Notes: a model not told the origin generated them from the letters alone. A DNA stretch of 32,302 nucleotides from Bacteroidales bacterium (GCA_003559475.1 PWLF01000285.1:1-32302); one strand, 5' to 3'; shown: positions 1 to 10,332, counted from the stretch's first letter. A program made the numbers and translations.

Positions 1-170
1 GCGAACTTAAACAAACTTTTGATAAGCTAAAAAACAGCTTTTTCAAATCTAATGAAAGCTTTACTGAAATATCTATGGGTATGACTAACGATTATAAAAT
101 CGGCATTGAAGAAGGCAGTACCCTTGTTAGAATTGGAACAGCAATTTTCGGAGAGAGGGATTATCACTAA
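1..170 (+). CDS. YggS-family pyridoxal phosphate homeostasis protein, C-terminal fragment (5' end outside window)
   Basis: Frame 3 reads [55 protein letters not shown]; the 'LSMGMS.D...AI..GST.VRIGtaIFG.R.Y' motif is characteristic of YggS/PROSC C-termini. Confidence 0.88.
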   Translation, partial: ELKQTFDKLKNSFFKSNESFTEISMGMTNDYKIGIEEGSTLVRIGTAIFGERDYH

Positions 171-200
171 ACCACAATCCTTTAAACACTAAAAAATAAC

Positions 201-3200
201 TTATTTATTAAAAACAACATATAAGACGGGTATAAACACTAAAGTAAATAATGTTGATACCATTAACCCTCCGATTACTGTAACTCCTAACGGAGACCAT
301 ATTTCCGAACCTATTCCAGTGCTCAATGCCATTGGTATCATTGCCAGTATTGTTGTGAAAGATGTCATCAAAACAGGTCTCAAACGATTTCTTCCGGCTT
401 GAATAACTGCTTCAATAAAAGGAACATCCCTTTTTATAAGTAAATTAGTATAATCCACCAATACTATTCCGTTGTTAACAACAATACCTATAAGCATAAT
501 AACACCTAAAAATGTAACTACGCTCAATGTTAAACCTGTAACTAAGAATGCTAAAATTACACCTGTAATTGAAAGGGGTATAGTAAAAATAATTATAAAA
601 GGATTTTTTAAAGATTCAAACTGTGATGCCATTACCATAAAAACAAGGATTAATCCTATAATAAAAATTATATACATATCGCCGAATGCTTCTTGTTGTT
701 CTGTGACCTGCCCTCCTATTTCAACGCCAATTCCTTCCGGCACATCCATTTTATCAAGCTCTTCATTAACCAGATTAGCGGCTTCGCCTAGTGATATTCC
801 ATAAGCATCAGCAGAGATATAAGCAACTCTTTGACGCATTTCCCTTCTAATTTCCAGTCTGCCGATACCTTCTTCAATCTTTGATACCAAACCTAACGGT
901 ACAGTAGTACCTGTTAATGTGCTAAGCATAATATTTTGCACATTATCAACACTATTTCGATAATGTTCAGGATATCTGATATTTATAGGAATATTTTCAC
1001 CTTCAAAATTAACTGTTCCTCCGTCTGCTCCGTAAAGACTATGTCTTATTTGCATTGAAGCCATTGCAGTATTTAAGCCGACAGAAGCTGCTTTATCTTT
1101 ATCCAAAATAACTCTTAGTTCTGGCTTCCCTCTATCAACAGTAGATTCAATATTATTAATATTTCTCATCTGTCGAAGCCGGCTTTCCACGTCTAAAGCC
1201 ACCTCATTGATAAGATCAAGATTATGCCCTGTTACTTTGATTTCAATCGGGCTGATATTACCTAGTATAGCTGCAGATATAAGACTTCCTCCTGTAGTTG
1301 TATAAACTTCCACTTCCGGAATTTCGCCTATTCTTTTCCTTATAATCTCTGCAATTTCTTCAGATGATCTATCGCGTTCTTCAGGTAGAACAAGTCGCCC
1401 AAATACAGTCGTAATATTCCTGCCTTCCCTAAAGCCAACACTTCCCAAAATACCCTCTCTGCTTTGTCCTGTTATAGAATATAAGGAGCGAAGTTCCGGT
1501 ATTTCTTCTCTAAAAATGTCTTCTATTTGATTTGTTATCTTCAAAGTTTCTTCACTACTTGCATCTATTCGGGTTTCCACAACAGTACTGACATCTCCGG
1601 CATCAAACACGGGAATATAATCCGTGCCAATATATTTTGTTAAATATAATGAAGTAGCAAAAACCAGTATCACTATAGAAATTACAACAGTTTTGTGATA
1701 AACCGCAAAGTTCAATAATTTTACATAAAAACTTTCTATTGAATTGAAAAAGCTCTCACTTATTCTAAAAAAGTAAGAAGAATTATTTTTATTCTGTTTT
1801 TTTATAAGTTTTGACGAAAGCATTGGCGTTAAAAACAAAGCAGTAAATAAAGATGCAAGGAGCGTTACTGCTGTAAGAACAGCCAACTGTTTAAATATAA
1901 TTCCAACTACTCCGGACATAAACAGCAAGGGAACAAAAATGGCAATTGTAGTTAAAGTAGCTGCCGTAATAGCTAATCCCATTTCTCTTGTGCCAAATAT
2001 TGCCGCTTGTTTGGGAGACACACCGTTTTCTATATGCCTTGTTATATTCTCTAAAACTACGATTGCATTATCAATAACCATTCCTATGGCAATAGCTATT
2101 GAAAGTAAAGAAAAGATATTGACGGTAAAACCGGCAAAATACATATAAATAAAAGCAACAATAAGAGAAAAAGGAATAGTAATGATAATTATCAAAGAGC
2201 TTCTTATTTCTCTTAAAAAAATAAGTACAACAATAATTACAAATATTGCTGCAAAAAATATCGTTCTAAACAAGTTATCTATTGAAACTACTACTAATTC
2301 AGAGTTATCCATTAATTCTTCAACCGAAACATCTTCCGGTAGAACAGGCATAATATTTTCCATTTCTTTTCTGACTGCTTCAACCACTTCTAAAGTATTC
2401 GCTCCTGATTGTTTCATGACGAAAATTCCGACACCATTTCTGGAATTGATTCTTGCAACCTCATCAGCTTCTTTAAGCCCTCTTGTTATTAAAGCTATAT
2501 CAGAAAGTCTTACGGGTTTGCCATCATGTAGTGTAATCAGCGTATTACTGATATCAAACAATGACTTAAAATCACCGGGAGTAGTAACAGAGAGGTCACT
2601 TTTGCCCGCAACAATATTTCCTGCCGGAACAGTAACATTCTCTGATTTAACTGCTTGCGCAATTTGGTTGATTGAAAGGTTGTATGCTTTTTGCTTATAA
2701 GGATCTATATCTATTTTAATTTCACTTCTGGGTTCACCCATGTTGATAAGAGCCCCAACACCGGGGGCTCTATTAAGGGCGTTAATGACTTTATCATCAA
2801 TAATTCTTCCTAAATTATCAAAATTTTCAACTGCATTAACTCCATAAATCAAAACAGGAAACATGTCGGTATCCACTCTCATAACAACCGGCGTCTCGGC
2901 TCCATCAGGGAGGTCTCTTTCTTTTAAATTAATAAAATCTCTTACCGTTCCCATAACTTCTTCCAAATTGGTATCCCAATCAAACTGTAAAGTAATGAAT
3001 GAGACATTGTCTTTTGATTCAGAAGTCATGTTGATAAGATTTCCCGTTCCGGCTAAAACCTCCTCTAGCTCGGCAGTAACATGCTCTTCTACCTCTTCAG
3101 CTGAGGCACCCGGATATACAGTTGAAACAGTCAGAGCAGGCAGCTCAATTTCAGGAAAAACATCCTTGGGAAGCATCAAATAACTGATTATCCCAAAGAG

Positions 3201-3266
3201 GAAAATTGCTAAAAAAAGCATTATTGTAAAAACCGGTCTGTTAACTCCTGTTTTTGATAGTATCAT
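201..3266 (-). CDS. RND efflux permease (AcrB/MdtB/CzcA superfamily)
   Basis: 1021 aa; N-term 'NRPVFTIMLFLAIFLFGIISYLMLPKDVFPEIELPALTVSTVYPGASAEEVE' and two TM blocks with 'GMVIDNAIVVLENITRH' and 'GIVVNNGIVLVDY'. Confidence 0.96.
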   Translation of the reverse strand: MILSKTGVNRPVFTIMLFLAIFLFGIISYLMLPKDVFPEIELPALTVSTVYPGASAEEVEEHVTAELEEVLAGTGNLINMTSESKDNVSFITLQFDWDTNLEEVMGTVRDFINLKERDLPDGAETPVVMRVDTDMFPVLIYGVNAVENFDNLGRIIDDKVINALNRAPGVGALINMGEPRSEIKIDIDPYKQKAYNLSINQIAQAVKSENVTVPAGNIVAGKSDLSVTTPGDFKSLFDISNTLITLHDGKPVRLSDIALITRGLKEADEVARINSRNGVGIFVMKQSGANTLEVVEAVRKEMENIMPVLPEDVSVEELMDNSELVVVSIDNLFRTIFFAAIFVIIVVLIFLREIRSSLIIIITIPFSLIVAFIYMYFAGFTVNIFSLLSIAIAIGMVIDNAIVVLENITRHIENGVSPKQAAIFGTREMGLAITAATLTTIAIFVPLLFMSGVVGIIFKQLAVLTAVTLLASLFTALFLTPMLSSKLIKKQNKNNSSYFFRISESFFNSIESFYVKLLNFAVYHKTVVISIVILVFATSLYLTKYIGTDYIPVFDAGDVSTVVETRIDASSEETLKITNQIEDIFREEIPELRSLYSITGQSREGILGSVGFREGRNITTVFGRLVLPEERDRSSEEIAEIIRKRIGEIPEVEVYTTTGGSLISAAILGNISPIEIKVTGHNLDLINEVALDVESRLRQMRNINNIESTVDRGKPELRVILDKDKAASVGLNTAMASMQIRHSLYGADGGTVNFEGENIPINIRYPEHYRNSVDNVQNIMLSTLTGTTVPLGLVSKIEEGIGRLEIRREMRQRVAYISADAYGISLGEAANLVNEELDKMDVPEGIGVEIGGQVTEQQEAFGDMYIIFIIGLILVFMVMASQFESLKNPFIIIFTIPLSITGVILAFLVTGLTLSVVTFLGVIMLIGIVVNNGIVLVDYTNLLIKRDVPFIEAVIQAGRNRLRPVLMTSFTTILAMIPMALSTGIGSEIWSPLGVTVIGGLMVSTLFTLVFIPVLYVVFNK

Positions 3267-3287
3267 ATTTTTCTTTATTTACTCAAA

Positions 3288-4376
3288 TTATTTAACAATA
3301 TTCTTTACTCTGACTTTAGTATTTTCTTCTAAAGCATGCAACCCTGATATAGCAACATAATCACCTTCTTTCAAACCTTTTACTGCAATTTTTCCTTCAA
3401 CTTCATCTATTACAGATACAGTTTTCTTTTCAGCGATTTCATTCTTTATCAACCAAACATAACCTCTGCTGTTTTCACGTTCTAAAACAGCATGCCTCGG
3501 TAAAAAGAACAAAGAATCTACTCCAAGCTCAATATTTACACGCGAATACATACCGGGCATAAGCATGTTTTTATCATTATCAACAATTATTTCAACTTCT
3601 GCTGTTCTTGAACTTTTTGACAACACAGGCTTTATAAATGATATTTTTCCCTGAAAAACTTCATCAGGATAAACATCGGTTGTTATTTCCGGTCTGATAT
3701 TTTTATTTAGACCCGGAATAAGATTTTCATTAACATCAATTACAACTTTTACGGGGTCAAGTTGCATTAATCTGATAATACCGGAGGTATGCGAATAACC
3801 TATTTCCAGCCCGGGAGAGAAGCTAAACGTTTCGCCTTCATTAACAAGATGTTCAACAATAACACCAGAAAAAGGAGCCCTTATTTCACTATTATTTTTA
3901 AAAAAAAGATACTGTGCTTCTGCTGCCTTATATTTGGCTTTAATATGGTCATATTCCTGTTGAGTAGTACTTTCACTTTCTCTTAACCTTGCAACACGTT
4001 CATAATCTTTCTTAAGCGTTTCATATTCATAACGTGACATTGCTGTGGCTTCTCCTGAGAGCCTGACTACAAGATCGTTTTTGCTAACATAACTACCTTC
4101 CGGATACAAAATATTTTCAATCCTGCCCGGTATAGCACTTCCCAAATTTGCTTCACGATAAGGCTTAACTGTACCTGTAAACATAAGTTGCGAACGATGT
4201 TCTTCTTTACTTGCTTCATGAACAGAAACAATAACACCATCATCATCAATAAGCTCTTTATCATTCTTATCATTCACATTACATGATACAATAAATAAAA
4301 TTGCTGTAACAATCTTTATATTTATCATAAAACAATATTTGCTAAAAACTCTTTTGAATATTTTCTTATTTATCAT
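3288..4376 (-). CDS. RND efflux periplasmic adaptor (membrane fusion protein), probable lipoprotein
   Basis: 'GTVKPYREANLGSAIPGRIENILYPEGSYVSKNDLVVRL' lipoyl/HlyD-like core; lipobox-like 'LFIVSC'. Actual start may be the internal Met (MINIKIV, about 4328). Confidence 0.92.
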   Translation of the reverse strand: MINKKIFKRVFSKYCFMINIKIVTAILFIVSCNVNDKNDKELIDDDGVIVSVHEASKEEHRSQLMFTGTVKPYREANLGSAIPGRIENILYPEGSYVSKNDLVVRLSGEATAMSRYEYETLKKDYERVARLRESESTTQQEYDHIKAKYKAAEAQYLFFKNNSEIRAPFSGVIVEHLVNEGETFSFSPGLEIGYSHTSGIIRLMQLDPVKVVIDVNENLIPGLNKNIRPEITTDVYPDEVFQGKISFIKPVLSKSSRTAEVEIIVDNDKNMLMPGMYSRVNIELGVDSLFFLPRHAVLERENSRGYVWLIKNEIAEKKTVSVIDEVEGKIAVKGLKEGDYVAISGLHALEENTKVRVKNIVK

Positions 4377-4395
4377 AACTATAAAACGTTAAAAA

Positions 4396-5952
4396 TTAAT
4401 CATTTATCAATTCACCTATAGCTTTTTGCATTTGCGTTTGCTTTAATTTCAGCTCTGATTTAGCTTCAATATGAGTTGAATGGGCTTCTCTCCAAAGCGT
4501 TTGGGCTTCCATTAACTCTGTTGAAGTGATTTTACCAACATCAAAATTATTTTGAGCTAAATCAAGATTATTTTTGGCTTGAGATAATGATAACTCGGCA
4601 ATATTAAGTTTATCGCGAGCCTCACTTATAGAATAAAAAATTTTATTCACCTCAATTTGAATAAGTTCCCTGTAGTCTTCCAGCTTAAGTTGCTGAACTT
4701 TCTTTTCGTGTTTAGCAGAACTAAGGACATGTCGTCTTTCATTCCAGTGAAATATCGGGACTCTCATAACAACGCCCACATTCCAGTCGCTACCAAACTG
4801 ATCGCTGAAACCATGATAAGGGCTTGGATTGGCAAAGTAATAATTTGCACTTAAAGCAATATCAGGCAAAAAGCGAGATTCAGCAAGTTTGACAGCAGAT
4901 TCTCCGAGTTCAACAGATTTTGAAGCGATTTTCAGCTCAGGACGATTATCTAACGCACTATGAAAAAGTTCATCTAAAGATAATACTTCATCCGATATCC
5001 ATATATCATCATAGAGCTCAATCTCTTCATTAATAGGCAATCCAATTAACTGGCACAACATTTGCTTTGTAAGAGACAGTCCATTAGCAGCTCTTCTTTT
5101 ATCCATAGCCGCTTCATTTAGCTTAATTCTAACTTTTAAAAGTTTGTTTTGCGAAATTATATCCTCTCTATAAAGATTTTCCATATCCTTAACCGTCTTT
5201 TCAAGCAAATTATAATAGGTTTGAGCCAACTCATATTTTTCTTGCAGAGTATATGCTTTCCAGTAGTATTTTTCAACCTCATACATCAATTCCGATAACT
5301 CTAACTCTTCATTATGCTTAGAAATATCCTCTATCTGTTGAGCTATTTTATACTGTGTTCTGGTTTTCCCTCCTGAATAAATGGTTTGAGTCATTCCAAA
5401 ATTCAGCATATAATTATTTTTTTGACCGAATTTCATCTCATCTTCCGGAAGCCATGAGTAGCTGTAAAAGACAGGATTCCCATCCGGACCAAAAACAGGC
5501 TCAGAAGTAATCGGATGAAAAACTACGCCGGTATTATCAGGGTGAGGAAAATTCGGGTCAAGCAATCTTCCAGGATCAACCTGCCCTGTTTGAGGATCAA
5601 TAGCGGTATAAGGTACAACCGGCAACAACATATCATCATCAAACAACTGAAATTGTTTGTTCGTTCTAATATAACCTCCGGTAAGATCAAATCCCGGCAA
5701 AAAATAAGTGAAAGAAGCATCTCTCATTGATGATGCTGCTAACCTGTGATGATGAGCAATTTCAAGTTTGCGGTTATTTTCTTTTGCCATACTGCGCACA
5801 TCATCTAAAGAAAGCAATTTAGCACTAGTTTCCTCAGAACCGCTTGCAGGTATAACAAATAATCCTGAAATAAATAAACAGAGCAACCCTTTTTTTATCA
5901 TGAAAATACTCTTTAACATATATTTTAATCTTTTATAAGACATTTTTGTCAT
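4396..5952 (-). CDS. TolC family outer membrane efflux protein
   Basis: 518 aa; signal peptide, paired coiled-coil repeats ('LAQNNFDVGKITSTELMEAQTLWREAHSTHIEAKSELK'); located in the RND operon. Confidence 0.93.
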   Translation of the reverse strand: MTKMSYKRLKYMLKSIFMIKKGLLCLFISGLFVIPASGSEETSAKLLSLDDVRSMAKENNRKLEIAHHHRLAASSMRDASFTYFLPGFDLTGGYIRTNKQFQLFDDDMLLPVVPYTAIDPQTGQVDPGRLLDPNFPHPDNTGVVFHPITSEPVFGPDGNPVFYSYSWLPEDEMKFGQKNNYMLNFGMTQTIYSGGKTRTQYKIAQQIEDISKHNEELELSELMYEVEKYYWKAYTLQEKYELAQTYYNLLEKTVKDMENLYREDIISQNKLLKVRIKLNEAAMDKRRAANGLSLTKQMLCQLIGLPINEEIELYDDIWISDEVLSLDELFHSALDNRPELKIASKSVELGESAVKLAESRFLPDIALSANYYFANPSPYHGFSDQFGSDWNVGVVMRVPIFHWNERRHVLSSAKHEKKVQQLKLEDYRELIQIEVNKIFYSISEARDKLNIAELSLSQAKNNLDLAQNNFDVGKITSTELMEAQTLWREAHSTHIEAKSELKLKQTQMQKAIGELIND

Positions 5953-6550
5953 TTAAAATACCATTTTGAATAATCGCTATTATTTCATAAAAAATACTGT
6001 CAATGCTTTTTGGAATATTACCATGCATGTAATCGGGTAATGTTTTGTCAACAGTAGCATTTATCAAATTATCCATTACACTGAGCATTACCATAACAAC
6101 TACGCTTCTATTTATATTTTTCCTGACATATCCTGTTTTTATACCATCATCCAAAAGTTTAACAAATACAGTATTAACCATTTTTTTTCTGTATTCAGAG
6201 AGTTTTTGCCAAAGATTAGGGGCGTTAGTTTGAATATCTTCAATAAAATGCCTGGAAACAGTTGATAATGTTTTTGTTGTTAAGGTTAAAGCAGAGTGCA
6301 TCTTTTCCGGAAAACTATCATCAGAATTGGCAATAAGATTCAATTCTTTGGTTAAAAAATCTGTTTTTTTATTTAAATAATCTCTTAAAATATCCTCTTT
6401 GCTCCTGTAATATTTGTATAAAGTACGTTTGCTTATACAAGCTTTTTTGGCTATTTCATCAACGGTGGTTTTTGAATAACCAAAATGAAAGAATAACTCT
6501 TCTGCACTTGATAATACTCGCTTTCCGGATACAGTGTCTTTATTATTCAT
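5933..6550 (-). CDS. TetR/AcrR family transcriptional regulator
   Basis: N-term HTH 'AEELFFHFGYSKTTVDEIAKKACISKRTLYKYYRSKEDIL'; overlaps the start of the TolC gene by 20 bp. Confidence 0.93.
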   Translation of the reverse strand: MNNKDTVSGKRVLSSAEELFFHFGYSKTTVDEIAKKACISKRTLYKYYRSKEDILRDYLNKKTDFLTKELNLIANSDDSFPEKMHSALTLTTKTLSTVSRHFIEDIQTNAPNLWQKLSEYRKKMVNTVFVKLLDDGIKTGYVRKNINRSVVVMVMLSVMDNLINATVDKTLPDYMHGNIPKSIDSIFYEIIAIIQNGILNDKNVL

Positions 6551-6710
6551 AATTTAAAAAGTGTAAACTGATTATACTATTTTAGTTTATTTGTGCAAAT
6601 ATAATAATTTATTTAGGAGAAAAACAAATATTGAGTTGTTTTGATGTTTTTTTTGAAAAAAATTTTTGCAAACATACGAGAATATTAAGATTAGCTATTT
6701 TTTTCCTTAA

Positions 6711-6775
6711 AGCTCATAATTTCGCTCTTAAACTCTTAATGATAGCCTTTTAAAACATTAAGTTATTAAACGAGA
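6711..6775. repeat. Dispersed intergenic stem-loop repeat, family 1, copy A
   Basis: GCTCATAATTTCGCTCTTAAACTCTTAATGATAGCCTTTTAAAACATTAAG; contains inverted repeat CTTAATG (6735-6741)/CATTAAG (6756-6762). Confidence 0.65.
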
Positions 6776-6962
6776 GAATTTAAGAGTGTTTGAGTAATTA
6801 ATCTTACTTTTTTAATTTCTACATTATAACCTTCTAATATGCGAATATAAAGATTGATTGTCATATATATAAAACAAAATATCTAAATATGTTGTTGATA
6901 GTATTAAAAAATATTATATTTGTAAAAAAATAAATTTAGTTTTAATTAAAAGATTTTAATCT

Positions 6963-8309
6963 ATGGATACAAAAAAGTTTTTTATTTATGGGGTACTTTC
7001 ATTAGTATCATTTTTACTTATTTTAATTACAAGTTGTGATAAAGACAACATTTCCGATGGTGGAGAGAACGGCTCGCGAGATTTATTGGATGGACAACTG
7101 ACCAAAATTGGAGAAGAGGGAAATTATTTTAACATTTTTTTTATTGAACCTGTTGATGGTTTTGATATAGGAAATATTACAGTTGTGAGTACGGATGGCG
7201 AAAAATCAAATTTAAGGACTATTGCAACAATTGATAATCCTATATTAGCTGAAACAGCAAGTATTATGATAGATAGATATCCTGAGTTTACAAGTTATGA
7301 TGGTACCAATATTGAAGTAAATATTGGCATGAAGTTTACAGAAGATGGTATTTCTTTTATGGGTACCGGAGAGACATCTGTAAAATCAGGAGCTGTTAAT
7401 AGAGAGCAGGTTTTAGTTAGATACGATGCTAAAGTTGGCGATATTTTTAGCACATCTCTTCATGGCAGAACACAAAGCCAAAAGGTTATTTCAAGTCATG
7501 AGCAAAAAAGTGTCTCTTATCTGATATTAGAATTAATAGAACATGATATACCAAATCTTATTAGCTTGAATACATATTACAATAGCATGAATGGATTTTC
7601 AGGAGGGGTTGCTACATTTGAAGGTGGTATAGAAATTAATTTTAATGTAAGTAGTAAAAACTCAAATGAGCCGATTGACAACGGTGATGACGATGGTGAT
7701 ATTGAATACGGAGAAATGACAGATCCCAGAGATGGGCAAACTTATAAAACAGTAGAAATCGGTGACCAGATATGGATGGCTGAAAATATTGCTTACCTAC
7801 CCGAAATAACTTATGAAAATGACTGGGATAGTGAAACCGAACCACAATATGCAGTTTATGATTATGCTCCTGGTAGTGGAACTGAAACTGTTCCAAATGC
7901 TAAGGCCAGCGAAAATTACGAGATTTATGGAGTTCTTTATAATTGGTCGGCTGCGATTCAAGCATGCCCTACGGGATGGCATTTACCAAGTGATGCTGAA
8001 TTCACAGAATTAGTAAATTATTTAGGAGGGGAAGATGTTGCCGGTGGTAAGCTAAAAGCCACAACTCATTGGGAAAGTCCAAACTTTGGTGCAACTAATG
8101 TTAGTGGTTTTACAGCCCTCCCCGGGGGGTCCCGCTTCCGTTCAGGAGCATTCAACAATATTGAAACCAACGGTGGCTGGTGGACTACTACGGATCGTGA
8201 TGATTTGACTGCATGGTATTATGCCTTGCACTACACTCATAGCAAGATGAATAGATTCAGTGGCAATAGGGGCGCGGGTTTTTCTGTCCGTTGCATAAAA
8301 AACAATTAA
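6963..8309 (+). CDS. Lipoprotein with C-terminal FISUMP domain
   Basis: Lipobox 'LILITSCDKD'; 'DPRDGQTYKTVEIGDQIWMAENIAYLPE', 'YGVLYNWSAAIQACPTGWHLPSDAEFTELVNYLGG' and C-term 'GFSVRCIKNN' are FISUMP signatures. Confidence 0.9.
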   Translation: MDTKKFFIYGVLSLVSFLLILITSCDKDNISDGGENGSRDLLDGQLTKIGEEGNYFNIFFIEPVDGFDIGNITVVSTDGEKSNLRTIATIDNPILAETASIMIDRYPEFTSYDGTNIEVNIGMKFTEDGISFMGTGETSVKSGAVNREQVLVRYDAKVGDIFSTSLHGRTQSQKVISSHEQKSVSYLILELIEHDIPNLISLNTYYNSMNGFSGGVATFEGGIEINFNVSSKNSNEPIDNGDDDGDIEYGEMTDPRDGQTYKTVEIGDQIWMAENIAYLPEITYENDWDSETEPQYAVYDYAPGSGTETVPNAKASENYEIYGVLYNWSAAIQACPTGWHLPSDAEFTELVNYLGGEDVAGGKLKATTHWESPNFGATNVSGFTALPGGSRFRSGAFNNIETNGGWWTTTDRDDLTAWYYALHYTHSKMNRFSGNRGAGFSVRCIKNN

Positions 8310-8365
8310 TTTAAAATCATATTAATCATATCATTCCTTCATTCAGACAGGAATATGAATATTTT

Positions 8366-8406
8366 AGAAAATCAGGCTTCAGTTTGAGTGGAGCCTGATT
8401 TTTTGT
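8366..8406 (+). terminator. Rho-independent terminator downstream of the FISUMP lipoprotein
   Basis: 11-bp perfect inverted repeat AAAATCAGGCT (8368-8378) / AGCCTGATTTT (8392-8402) followed by a T-rich tract. Confidence 0.8.
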
Positions 8407-8440
8407 TTTACATTAGTACAAAAATCCTGCTCGGAGCAAT

Positions 8441-9544
8441 CTAAAAGCGAATTCTAATATAATTACCGGACAAGCTTACAGGAAGCTTTTTTCCATTAGA
8501 AGTTATTATTAAATCTTCAAGTGGGTAAAAAACAAAACTCTGAAATGTTCCTGAGTTAGTAATAGAGTATCCACCCTTATTTCTCTTAAGTCCATTTTCA
8601 GTATTTTTTAGGATGGAAATAACTTCATCTTCATCAAGAACAGACTTCTGTGATAATACTAAATTCAAAAAACTTAAGCGTTTTTCGCTGCCTGTATTTG
8701 TTACACGAGATAAAGGTTTCATGGTTTCTGATATAAAATGCATGGTGCAAGCCTGATAAGAATTTTGTGTTTTTACAAAAAAACACTTCTCGGAAGTGGC
8801 CTCAAAAACAAATGAATTCTTGTTTTTTGAATCAGTAATCAAGGCTGTTGTAGCATAACTCAATGACGAATTTGTCAAAATTTTTTCAGCCATATCTAGA
8901 TTATACGCTTCCTCTATAACTTTCCTCAATAACAATACATTTGGCGATATTGGGGATTTTATTCTGCCATTTTTGGCACCTAATACTAAGTGATTGTTCA
9001 CACAAATTCCGGACTTGTTATAACCGTTTATTACACCAATAAAGAAGCCTAACCCGACATGTGTAAACGGCACAGAATTTTTTATGCAAACTCTGTGAAT
9101 CACAGTAACTTCATACTTTAATGCTAATGAAGCAATCCATTTTAAAGAATCTGTATTTCTAGCAATTATTGTTGTAGGTGAAAAAAAATTAAAACTGGAA
9201 CAAAATATGCTTTTCCTAAATACATCATAAATAAAGTTTATAAAAAATATAACTTTATAAGATATCTCAGATGCGTCAGCTATCCCACGGAGTTCATCAA
9301 TATACTTTTTCTCCACGTAAAGCCGTTTTAAAGACTTTTTAAATATTAAAGCCAAACTTTTTATAACGAGAACAATAAGCTTATTCTTGAATAACTTGTA
9401 TAAAGGATGTTTTGAAAGTTTTAACAATTTGCCATGTGCATAGCCGGTTTCATAATATGAATCTGCTTTGATATTCAAAACCCAAATCCCTTCATGTTTA
9501 TATATAAAAGATGATTTATGGTAAATCTTTTTTGTATTCATCAA
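8441..9544 (-). CDS. C45-like autoproteolytic acyltransferase/hydrolase (penicillin acylase/AAT-like Ntn hydrolase)
   Basis: 'SYYETGYAHGKLLK' N-term; internal Cys followed by 'CSSFNFFSPTTIIARNTDS' resembling the Ntn nucleophile plus 'gRn.D' motif; 'GVINGYNKSGICVNNH'. Confidence 0.6.
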   Translation of the reverse strand: MMNTKKIYHKSSFIYKHEGIWVLNIKADSYYETGYAHGKLLKLSKHPLYKLFKNKLIVLVIKSLALIFKKSLKRLYVEKKYIDELRGIADASEISYKVIFFINFIYDVFRKSIFCSSFNFFSPTTIIARNTDSLKWIASLALKYEVTVIHRVCIKNSVPFTHVGLGFFIGVINGYNKSGICVNNHLVLGAKNGRIKSPISPNVLLLRKVIEEAYNLDMAEKILTNSSLSYATTALITDSKNKNSFVFEATSEKCFFVKTQNSYQACTMHFISETMKPLSRVTNTGSEKRLSFLNLVLSQKSVLDEDEVISILKNTENGLKRNKGGYSITNSGTFQSFVFYPLEDLIITSNGKKLPVSLSGNYIRIRF

Positions 9545-9669
9545 AAACTTTTAAGTTATCGGTCAAAAATAATATACAAACAGCAAAGGCTTTAATACTT
9601 TTTTAAAACTCCCCATCTTTTAGATAATATTTTCCTAATACTTTTAAAGGTTGGGAATTGTAGCATAAC

Positions 9670-10128
9670 TTATAATTTCTTAGGCTGTAACAGACTTAAA
9701 ATTAAAAAAATACAACATAGCAAAGTAAGCACAAAGCCATAACAGAAAAAATCAACAAAGTGACTAAACTCAAGATGAACATTAGGTCGTTTCATTACGC
9801 GTTGAATAATAAAAACAAACGGCAGACTTACTACTAATATCAATACTACTTTCATTATCTTTATTGCAATCCCTGAAATTATTTGTATTGAAAATAAAGT
9901 TTTTACTGCCAAAAATCCGAATATTAAAGGCACTAAACCTAAGACCAAAGATTGCCAAACACCTAAATTAATCATCAACTTAGTAATTCTGAAACCACTG
10001 AAGCTTCCAAAAAAACCTGCACTTACCCAAGCTAAAAAAAATGAAATAAATCCGATAACGCACACCAGAAAATATACCAACCTGAAAAGAGAAAAATCTC
10101 TAAAAAGCAGAAAATTATTTATATTCAC
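9670..10128 (-). CDS. Hypothetical membrane protein (four predicted hydrophobic segments)
   Basis: 152-aa ORF, strongly hydrophobic; no family recognised. Confidence 0.6.
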   Translation of the reverse strand: MNINNFLLFRDFSLFRLVYFLVCVIGFISFFLAWVSAGFFGSFSGFRITKLMINLGVWQSLVLGLVPLIFGFLAVKTLFSIQIISGIAIKIMKVVLILVVSLPFVFIIQRVMKRPNVHLEFSHFVDFFCYGFVLTLLCCIFLILSLLQPKKL

Positions 10129-10332
10129 TTTCTTATATATTATAATATGTGATTACTAAGGAAGCAAGCTTCACAAGGTTATTTATGAAAACTTAAATTA
10201 TATACTGCAAATTTAAACTTTTATTTTTTAACTCCAAAGGATTTTAGAATTTGCCGAATATTTCGGCTCATTGCCTAATCTATTTATAAAATAAGGTTTC
10301 TATAAAACCACAAATATAGAAAAATAAAGCGA

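Noticed and set aside
472-804. Plus-strand ORFs of 60-172 aa inside the RND permease gene (472-804, 1939-2148, 2182-2700, 2863-3183)
   Set aside because: Antisense to a confidently identified RND gene; compositions are shadow-ORF-like and no family is recognisable.
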